Origin: Hawksworthiomyces lignivorus | Lineage: Eukaryota > Ascomycota > Sordariomycetes > Ophiostomatales > Ophiostomataceae | Direction of reading: 5' to 3' | Assembly (NCBI GenBank): GCA_002917075.1 | Contig: NTMA01000180.1 | Span: 1 to 16,594, forward strand | DNA length: 16,594 bases | In this document: positions 1 through 6,439 of the stretch, piece after piece | How positions within the stretch are numbered: position 1 is the first letter of the stretch | Layout of the letters: each line of letters opens with the position of its first letter | Translations under genes and position numbers: made by a program | Notes under the pieces: model-generated | Databases searched by the model: none | What the model saw: the letters and a program-made list of their open reading frames with translations, nothing else | What the model was told of the DNA's origin: nothing

Positions 1-45
1 GCTGCCGCCGCTGCCGCCGCCGCCGCTGCCGCCGCCGCCGCCGCT
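1..45 (+). repeat. GCC/GCT trinucleotide repeat encoding poly-alanine
   Basis: Fifteen consecutive Ala codons (only GCC and GCT) at the left edge. The mixed codons suggest an older tract rather than a pure slippage array. A contig break at such a repeat is plausible. Confidence 0.85.
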
Positions 46-384
46 GACGCCCACAGCGCCGGCTACCAGGCTGGCTTTGACGCCGGCCACACAGCCGGCT
101 ACGATTTCGCCATGAGTCTCCTCCCCCGAGCGCCGGCCGACGCCGCCGCCCGCGCCCGCAACCGCCTCGCCACCGCCACGGCCGCTGCCGCCGGCTCGGA
201 GGCGGGCTCTTCCTCCCCGACTGGTTCCTCGCCTAGCTCCGCGTCTGCCCCCGCCACCCGCCAGTCAGCCTTCAGGTCGTCTGGTGGCGGTGTGACACGC
301 CGCAACGTTGGCTCTCCGAGCCAACCGACTGTTCAGGCCGCCGCCCGGACTTTTTCTTCGGGCACTGATGCGCCGCACCTTTGA
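1..384 (+). CDS. 3' end of a gene for an Ala/Ser-rich protein, function unknown
   Basis: Frame 1 is open from the first base to a TGA at 382-384 and gives 127 residues. The start lies outside the window. The piece opens with 15 alanines, then four tandem tetrads of the form A-G-aromatic/His-x (residues 20-35), then an Arg/Ala-rich stretch and a Ser/Pro/Thr-rich tail. No catalytic or folded domain is recognisable and it looks disordered. The high GC content and strong GCC codon preference match the neighbouring F-box gene and differ from the AT-rich DNA after 2,600. The next gene is convergent, its stop 243 nt away. An internal ATG at 112 is in the same frame but there is no reason to prefer it, because the open frame and the ordered tetrad repeat lie upstream of it. 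Alternative reading: a final exon whose upstream exons are missing. I do not recognise the family. Confidence 0.6.
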   Translation, partial: AAAAAAAAAAAAAAADAHSAGYQAGFDAGHTAGYDFAMSLLPRAPADAAARARNRLATATAAAAGSEAGSSSPTGSSPSSASAPATRQSAFRSSGGGVTRRNVGSPSQPTVQAAARTFSSGTDAPHL

Positions 385-543
385 CGGTCAGCTGCGGGTA
401 AGCTTCTGCCGTCATACCGTCTTCAAACTGTCCCTTTTCTCATGGCCGCGCACGATTCTAACTCAAGCCCGCAGCAGATACGTATTGATTTTTTTTCTTC
501 AAATTTTTATGCCTGTGTGAGCGCCCGAGGGTGCTGCTTTGTG

Positions 544-544
<1 letters not shown>

Positions 545-580
<36 letters not shown>
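545..580. repeat. (TG)18 microsatellite
   Basis: Eighteen perfect TG units between the convergent stops of the Ala-rich gene and the F-box gene, hence in 3' UTR or spacer DNA. The (CV)n and (HT)n peptides it encodes in open frames are artefacts of the repeat. It should be highly length-variable between isolates. Confidence 0.97.
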
Positions 581-582
<2 letters not shown>

Positions 583-590
583 CTGCTCTC

Positions 591-621
591 TTTTTTTTTT
601 TTTTTAAGAATTTTTTTTTTT
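591..621. repeat. T15 and T11 homopolymer tracts
   Basis: A T15 run (591-605), a short AAGAA interruption, then a T11 run (611-621), directly after the TG microsatellite and 6 nt from the F-box stop codon. Read on the minus strand this is an A-rich block immediately after the stop. It may contribute to 3'-end formation of the F-box mRNA, but that is inference. Confidence 0.8.
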
Positions 622-626
622 CGTTT

Positions 627-2564
627 TTAAATACAACTACCAACCAAGGTGAACGTTTCACCGAAAACCGCTGATTCTGGCATCCATCTTTCCCATTGCT
701 CTTTTATTGGTACCTCAAAGGTGAACCGGTAGCCCTCGGGGCACGCGTTGCTGTTGTTTTCGGGGCCGTAGCCGGGACCACCTCTGCAGCCGTACCGGCA
801 AGCAGCATTCATCTCCTGCTCGCTCACGTAGTGCTCCCGCAGAAATCCGATGCTCAATTTGCATCTAGTTCCCCGGCGGCACCACGTTTTCTGGTATTTT
901 TCCTTGTCTTCGGCTAGGCCGTACGAGCGAGGATCCAGCGCCTGGTACCAGCCGTAGGGGACGGATCTCTCTCGGAACGAGTCTTCGAACCGTAAGTGAA
1001 TGCTCCAGTCATTGCAGCGCATGCCGCGCAACATGGATGGCTTCCAGTTGGGCGCGAGGTCGATGTAGAAGCCCTGCAGGCGGATGGTCCGCGTGTAGAC
1101 CACCTTCAGGCAGCGTGCGCGTGCCCTGTCCTGCTGCTGCCGCATGTCGCACGATTCCAGCCGGACACGGATGTTGTCCAGGTCGCTGACCCGCGAGTAG
1201 AGCGGCCGCGTGACCTCGTGGTCTGCGCAGCGCAAGTCGCGGCTGCTGCTGCTGCTGCCGCCTGTGCTGGAGAGGGCCGTGTGCCCTTGGCCGTCGCTGT
1301 TGTGGTACCGCTGCGGCCTCTGCGAAAAGCCGGGGTAGACTAGACAGCCGCACCGGTTGGGGTCGACACAACGCAGCTCTTGCAGGATACCTGGGTGGTC
1401 TTCGGGCGCAATGTACCGCGCCGGACTTTGGCCCTTTCGGAGCTGCCGGATTCTCTCTCGAAAGCTTTGTGCGGTGATAGCGCCGTGATTATTGGCATCA
1501 CCCAAGTCAGATAGGTCCATGTGTGCCGTATACGACCAAGTGATGACCTTGTGCTTGGTGCCGGACACCATCAGGTCATGGACAACAAAAGAAGGGAACT
1601 CTGAATGCTCACTGGCCGGAAAGCGATCGTACGGTGGGGGGCAAGACGGCGGGGCCGCTGATGACGACGACGACGACGACGTTGACCTGGCAGAATTTGC
1701 GTATTCGGTGGGTTTCTGAAAGCTCCACCGGTGGTGGTCCGGGATGTGGCTTGGATGGTCGCAGACGATGCGCAGATTGGGGTCCAGCAAGAAGGGCAGA
1801 TCATCTTCATAGGAGTGCTCCCACGGCTCTCCGGTATATGTCTCCTCCATGCCACGGTAGTTGTTGTTAATACGTCCGTCGACGAGACTGTTAAGCACCG
1901 ACGAGAGCTTCACCGTCTTGTGTTTACACAGCCGCACGTGGCCCTCGTGCGCTACACAGACGCGCTGCGCGGCCGTGGTGCGGCGTTGTGCTGCGGAAAA
2001 GAGACAGGTGGGGTGGTCGACGCCGCACCCCTGGCAATGCATGTATAAGTTGTGAAACCCTGTGCAAAACTTTGCGCAAGTGCGAGTGTCATACGACTCG
2101 CCTAGCAGACGCGTCTCCAGCCGGTACCACGCGTCTCGGTCGGTGATTAGCAATGCTGCCGGCATCCAAGGCGTGGGATAGTCAAAGAGTCCGCTGTTGT
2201 TGTCGTGCAGATGGAGAAACTCCTTCCGGCCGAAGAGGCGCAAAAAGACGCGGCTGGTGCGGCGTACGCACAGCATGTCCAGCCAGTCCAGGTAGCCCAT
2301 GATCTGGACGAGCACTTCATCCGGCAGGCGGCAGAGCGGGCTAAACGCGATGTTGTACAGACCTCTGGCGGCCAAGAGGTCGATGTCCTGGAGGGACGCG
2401 GCGTTGCGCCGTGTCTTCTTGGCCAGAACGGCCGCAACAGCCGCGCGCGCGGGCAGTTCCCGAAACTCACCCTGCGGACACAAGGCCCGGAGACGTCCGA
2501 GCGGCATGCCTTCGTCACCTGGAGCGGCCAACAGTGCCTGACGAACGGAGGGTGAGGGTTCCAT
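627..2564 (-). CDS. F-box domain protein with Cys-rich segments
   Basis: Single exon of 645 aa from ATG at 2562-2564 to TAA at 627-629. Residues about 80-111 form an F-box (LPDEVLVQIMGYL, then L-cV-R-tSRvFlrLF), the Skp1-binding helix bundle of SCF ubiquitin-ligase receptors. A Cys/His cluster follows (C163, C167, C177, C180, C187, then C203 and C213 with nearby His), suggesting a zinc-binding element. More cysteines lie in the C-terminal third. Two Ser runs (about 296-302 and 436-441) are encoded by trinucleotide repeats. No WD, LRR or kelch repeats are visible, so the substrate is unknown. F-box proteins of this size with Cys-rich bodies are numerous in filamentous ascomycetes. The chosen start has a favourable context (gccaaATGG), and no other in-frame ATG lies upstream before unrelated sequence. 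Role as a substrate receptor is family knowledge; target and pathway are unknown. Confidence 0.88.
   Translation of the reverse strand: MEPSPSVRQALLAAPGDEGMPLGRLRALCPQGEFRELPARAAVAAVLAKKTRRNAASLQDIDLLAARGLYNIAFSPLCRLPDEVLVQIMGYLDWLDMLCVRRTSRVFLRLFGRKEFLHLHDNNSGLFDYPTPWMPAALLITDRDAWYRLETRLLGESYDTRTCAKFCTGFHNLYMHCQGCGVDHPTCLFSAAQRRTTAAQRVCVAHEGHVRLCKHKTVKLSSVLNSLVDGRINNNYRGMEETYTGEPWEHSYEDDLPFLLDPNLRIVCDHPSHIPDHHRWSFQKPTEYANSARSTSSSSSSSAAPPSCPPPYDRFPASEHSEFPSFVVHDLMVSGTKHKVITWSYTAHMDLSDLGDANNHGAITAQSFRERIRQLRKGQSPARYIAPEDHPGILQELRCVDPNRCGCLVYPGFSQRPQRYHNSDGQGHTALSSTGGSSSSSRDLRCADHEVTRPLYSRVSDLDNIRVRLESCDMRQQQDRARARCLKVVYTRTIRLQGFYIDLAPNWKPSMLRGMRCNDWSIHLRFEDSFRERSVPYGWYQALDPRSYGLAEDKEKYQKTWCRRGTRCKLSIGFLREHYVSEQEMNAACRYGCRGGPGYGPENNSNACPEGYRFTFEVPIKEQWERWMPESAVFGETFTLVGSCI
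1663..1680. repeat. (GAC)6 trinucleotide repeat inside the F-box gene
   Basis: Six GAC units on the plus strand read as GTC/TCG-type codons on the coding strand and make most of the seven-serine run near residue 300. A second short array (CTG units near 1242-1256) makes the other Ser run. Both are in-frame, so length changes would not break the protein. Confidence 0.85.
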
Positions 2565-3480
2565 TTGGCTCTCTTCCCCCCTTTCTTTCTGCTGTAATGC
2601 TGTGCTAGCAAGGCGAGTTCTATGTAGGCGTTGGTGTCGTCGCCGGGGAGTTCTCGCGAAAGGGCGTCGATGAACCGCTACAGCAGCGACGTGCTGTTGC
2701 TGCTTTACGGAGAGTGCTAATAAACGCTAAGGCGGCTGCGGAGCTTAATTCAGGGAATACTGGGCCTACTGCCTGGACAGCAGTGTTTGTTGTCAAAAAT
2801 GTAACGCAGGCTGCGGTGAAAATAATCGTTGTGAACATAAGGCTTGCGGCTGACAAGTCTGCTTTGTGATGGAAAATAAAGCAGTAATAAGAAAATACAG
2901 ATCTCGGTGCAAGTTGCGTTGTCTAAACATGAAACAAGTACACTGGGAAAAGAAGAGAAAAAAAACTCTTGGTGTCACATGGGCCCTTTTTTCCAAGTCC
3001 CTGTTGGCTCTAAGTGAAGCTGAGTGAAGTGTTGGTTTGCTGTCAGATGACACTCGTAAATGGTTTTCTCACACTTCTATTTCTCCAACTCGAACAGTGT
3101 ATGTGCTTATCTTCTTCGCCAGAGGTGCTATCATAAAAATGCCAACAAGGTCTTGTCTTGCACTTCCCGTCCAGAAGGGATCATAGCAACCTATATGAAG
3201 CAATAAGTTCTGTTTCCCACCGAAGTGCTCCGCAGTTGGTTCTGTGTGGCATGTAGGACTTGTTTGCACACGATGGACGGAATCATGGGTTAAAAAGTGA
3301 AATTATAGAAGAAATAATAGACGTGATGGATCTGTAACACTTTATCTTCCCGTGATTTTTAATTTTCCATTGATTCTTTCCTCTGTAATAAACAATAGAC
3401 GACGAATTATTTAATATGAAATGCGACACGATATAAATCTTCCTACCTCTCGCGGGCCCCTTATTTGGTACCAAAGGTCG
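2565..3480. other. Gene-free spacer upstream of the F-box gene
   Basis: This holds the F-box promoter side (purine-rich on the coding strand just before the ATG) and then AT-rich DNA. One minus-strand ORF (2620-2856, 78 aa) begins with a hydrophobic, signal-like N-terminus, but it has no recognisable domain and an Arg/Pro/Thr-rich tail, so I do not call it a gene. I see no RNA gene or clear repeat here. Confidence 0.5.
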
Positions 3481-3490
3481 AGTTCAGAGT

Positions 3491-3535
3491 GCCGATTTAG
3501 TTCAGTTGGTTAGCATGACGTAAAAAAAAAAAAAA
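3491..3535 (+). pseudogene. tRNA-like 5' half followed by A14
   Basis: Positions 3491-3520 resemble the 5' half of a eukaryotic tRNA: a 7-nt acceptor-like start, T-A at the 8/9 positions, and TAGTTCAGTTGG at 3498-3509, which fits the RNA polymerase III A-box with the D-loop GG. The returning D-stem strand is imperfect (GCAT against GTTC). After 3520 the tRNA pattern stops and an A14 run (3522-3535) follows. No matching acceptor strand is visible nearby, so it is not a functional tRNA gene. It could be a tRNA gene broken by an insertion, a reverse-transcribed tRNA fragment, or chance similarity. Confidence 0.35.
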
Positions 3536-3644
3536 TTCTCTTTTCAAAGAGCAAAAACGAACCTAGATGTTCGAGCATTAGATGACTGACGCGTCGGGAT
3601 GAGCGCCTCGACCATCTTGAATGGCAGCTTGTGTAGAGGTGCCG

Positions 3645-3679
3645 AGCGCCGGTGCCAGACTGTGCAGCGCCGGTGCCAG
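3645..3679. repeat. 14-nt direct repeat with 21-nt period
   Basis: AGCGCCGGTGCCAG occurs at 3645-3658 and again at 3666-3679. The period of 21 nt would preserve a reading frame. It forms a small GC-rich island in otherwise AT-rich, transposon-derived DNA at the downstream edge of the copia fragment. Confidence 0.85.
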
Positions 3680-3699
3680 GATCCAAAAGAGGAAATTCT

Positions 3700-4775
3700 T
3701 CAAAGAACGTTTTTCGCGTAGGATAACAGGGATCCCACAATCTCATGATATTCCGTCAGTTCAGTGAGAGTTGCCTGTCCATCGTAGAACACCACGGAGG
3801 AGAGTGGGATATCCGGTGGGAATGGCGTGAGTGCTAGGGGTTTTGCCGTAGAGTCGACCTTGAATTTCGTCTTTAGGCCGTTGATATATGTTTTCTGTGA
3901 TAATAATAGGTCTCCATTACGTCTGATCAGACGTAAGTTCAAAATAGGACCTCGGTATTCGAGGTGGAGGGATTCGTTGATTCGTTTTCAAGTTGTTCCC
4001 AGTGTTTTTGGTGGCGAGAGTGGTAGGCTACACTAATATCATCTACGTAGAAGAAGATCAATATCTTCCCGTCGGACAAAATACAAGGACTTTCTGAAGG
4101 TCTGGCAAGGTTCAATTCTATCAATTTCGCCGTTAAAGTCTGATACTAGAGTGCAGGGGACCTCTTGAGCCCATATAAGCTCTTAAACAGCTCGCACAGA
4201 ATCATAGCCACTGCACCATAGTGGCAAAGGATCAGCCATTTCTGGTATTCAATGCCAGAAATCTCCCACACCAGGGCTTATATAGGAAAGTAAAGCATTT
4301 TCTTTATAGTATGCCCATTTAAAAGGAATCAGGCGATCTCGTAGGCCTGGATTGATCCTCTTTTCTTTGAACGTACCGTTGGCACGTAATCGGTCGATTT
4401 CACTATTCATAGCCTCGTAGAAACGGTCCCAAATTTGGTGATTTTGTACGTCTCTATAGCTTCGGGGCAGTGCTGACAGTTCTTTTTTCGTAAGCGACCA
4501 AGGTTTAAAGTTGTCAAAGTTATCGCAGGAGTCTTTGACCATTGTTTAACCGCCATTACCGTGGCCATACTGTAGTGATTTTCTCTAGTAGCTTGATAGA
4601 CACTAGGTTCACAAAAAGCTCTGGATCGTAGTAGATGTTACGGTTATGGGCCCCAACGAGGCCAGAAACGTAGACCCGAAGAAAAGGCAGACAGATATGG
4701 CAGAAACAAACACGGGTATAAGGATACCAGAACGGCGGCCAGTACAGCAGCTCCTGCCTTGTACCTGTAAACAAC
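3700..4775 (-). mobile_element. Decayed Ty1/copia retrotransposon fragment (reverse transcriptase part of pol)
   Basis: Minus-strand pieces in three reading blocks match the copia reverse-transcriptase order. First (4542-4249) comes the N-terminal part, with a W..AM..E...L...TF pattern followed by FKW. Next is a segment with LYGLKRSPAL (about 4178-4149), then FYVDDI, with the YVDD catalytic core at 4038-4049. Last is the thumb-like piece ending in a YxEIVGSLL motif near 3730. The copy is dead: an in-frame TAG (4146-4148) sits where the family has Trp, the N-terminal block and the YVDD block are in different frames, the frame changes again near 3940, and the spacing between FKW and LYGLK is about 45 codons instead of the usual 90-100. 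The minus-strand sequence from 4556 to 4775 may be the linker before RT, but is weak. Integrase, RNase H, gag and LTRs were not found, and this is not enough to name a family. Confidence 0.85.
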
Positions 4776-5173
4776 GCAAGAAATCAGTTATCTCCTAAAA
4801 TTACTAGATATTGTTTCTAGTTTTCCGTTTTCAGTCCCCTTGTTAAAGTTTCAGCCTAGCGTATTGTGCAGCCCTAGTCGTTAGCACTACCCCTGGTATT
4901 GTGCTAAGTATAGAGTACTCGAAGGAGACAAAGCCCTTCACTACAGAGGATACCAAAAACTGCGCCACTTGGTAGGTAAAAGTGGCTGCTAGAACAGTGT
5001 TTTCTCGACTTAACCTGTATATTCTTTTATTTGTATGGTTTCATTCTGCCTTCTTTGACTGCCTGGCCTCTCCGGGCCTTCTATTTGGTTCTTTATGTGT
5101 TTAATTCGTATCACGACCTTCTTTCTTTTCAGTTTTCATTTCGAAAACGTCTTTTTTGTTTTCTTCGTAGATT
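4776..5173. other. Gene-free stretch beside the copia fragment
   Basis: AT-rich sequence with no convincing coding pattern on either strand. If the element once extended this way it would hold integrase, but I recognise no integrase motif. The last 80 nt before 5174 are pyrimidine-rich and contain a TTTTCAG-like and a TTCGTAG tract, which resemble a fungal 5' leader or splice acceptors. Confidence 0.4.
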
Positions 5174-5359
5174 ATGTCGGGTCGCATCACCAAACGCCCT
5201 GCTAATAAATCTGTTCAACGTCACTGTTTTATCGTTTGTATCGATTCTTTCGGTTACCAAGTCATACCGTGTTGTAATATACATCTAGGAAAGGATTATA
5301 TTTTTAGTTTTCAAAATCCACTTCCTGTACGCACCGTTATTAGACCTATATACAAGTAA
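5174..5359 (+). CDS. Doubtful small ORF, 61 aa, possibly a truncated transposon-associated protein
   Basis: ATG at 5174 and TAA at 5357-5359 follow a pyrimidine-rich leader. The peptide starts basic (MSGRITKRPANKSVQRH) and contains C-F-I-V-C and later P-C-C, a loosely Cys-patterned small protein. I recall short, Cys-rich ORFs of this kind in fungal repeat-rich DNA, but cannot name a family and this is weak. The stop overlaps a possible splice donor (GTAAGC at 5356). A CTAAT branch-like site and a TTTCTTAG acceptor near 5420 could extend it by only about seven codons. It may equally be chance or a relic. Confidence 0.2.
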   Translation: MSGRITKRPANKSVQRHCFIVCIDSFGYQVIPCCNIHLGKDYIFSFQNPLPVRTVIRPIYK

Positions 5360-6439
5360 GCGCGAAGTGTAATGAAAAAGAAATTACAATGAGTTCTAAT
5401 AAACATCCTTGATTTCTTAGCACCTTCTTTCTTTACCAATGAATTCCTCAAGCGAACGATAAACTATTGAATGCAAACGCCTTTCTGTTACGTAGGTACA
5501 ATGGATTGAGTGATGGGAGACAATAAAGGTATATTGTTAACAGAAGGCAATTCGCTGAGATGTCAAGACCGATCTTGTGCGAATCGAAATGAAGTTTAAG
5601 TCAGCGGTTTTGTACAAGATCTCGTAGTCCTAACCGGCTGGATCAATGCGGTCCCCGTACATTATAATACAGTATAATACACAGTACTTATTGTTGGTGC
5701 TGTGCCTGCGCCTGTTGGTGTGTTACCTAGGCCTAAAAATAACTATCAACCATCTCTATAAATAATATTCACATTGACCGTGGCCATTCAGTTCGGCATA
5801 TAGTCTTGCAAATTCATGTTTCAAAGCAAATCCAAGTGCCGGGGGGGCAAGTTCTTCTAAGACGAGAAAGTCTCTTTGTATAGCGTATTTCAACACCACC
5901 ATGATTTAGAACTAGATCGAAATGTGGACGCAGATCAGGTCCGACATGTCTCAATTAGTCTCCAGCAAATTCAGTCCTGCTGGGGTAATATGTGATCTCT
6001 AGAACTTTGCTACACAAAACTATTTATTTATAACTAACTGCTGCTGTTCTTGCAGACCTCGTAAACAACTGCCCTCCCTGTTCGAGCTCATTCTCGCCGA
6101 AGATGAATAAGCTGCATCCTTGTTTGCTATGAGGTCCCATCTGTAAAATAAGGCGACGAAGACTGTAAGGAGACACATATGTTGAACCCGATGAATTGAA
6201 TCTATAAGTTTTGTATGCTCCTCACGGTCTTTCCCATACTCCAAGGACTGGTGATAGATCACTTGAGTCTGTGAATATTCTATACTAACAGCCTACAGTT
6301 CCAAAATTTAACACCCACACTAATTCTATCCTATGATATGAATAACATGGTCATAAAATATCTGGATCCCGTTTTAATCCTATATTTGGGGTACGTGAAG
6401 CATTATGTATAGCTTACGGGCGTTGGATTAAGTGTAGGT
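5360..6439. other. Gene-free AT-rich spacer
   Basis: I see no supported gene over about 1.08 kb. The region contains the 3' flank of the permease gene on its right side and two near-identical 10-nt units (TATAATACAG then TATAATACAC) at 5663-5682. A minus-strand ORF at 6020-6262 (80 aa) has no recognisable domain, and the spliced permease ends before it with a typical C-terminus. Confidence 0.5.

Noticed and set aside
458..661. ORFs through the TG microsatellite (CV or HT repeats)
   Set aside because: They are translations of a dinucleotide repeat and T tracts, with no non-repeat protein content.
996..2611. Plus-strand and shifted-frame ORFs inside the F-box gene
   Set aside because: They have no domains and overlap the continuous 645-aa F-box frame. 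They reflect high GC content.
2620..2856. 78-aa minus-strand ORF with a hydrophobic N-terminus, possibly a small secreted protein
   Set aside because: The signal-like start is followed by low-complexity sequence without a Cys pattern or promoter evidence. Transcript data would be needed.
3700..4775. Active retrotransposon
   Set aside because: A stop codon, two frame changes, an internal deletion and no visible LTRs, integrase or RNase H show that it is a remnant.
6020..6262. 80-aa minus-strand ORF as an extra C-terminal exon of the permease
   Set aside because: The spliced permease already ends in a family-like C-terminus (ILAKIF) at a stop at 6440-6442, and the ORF shows no similarity to the permease.
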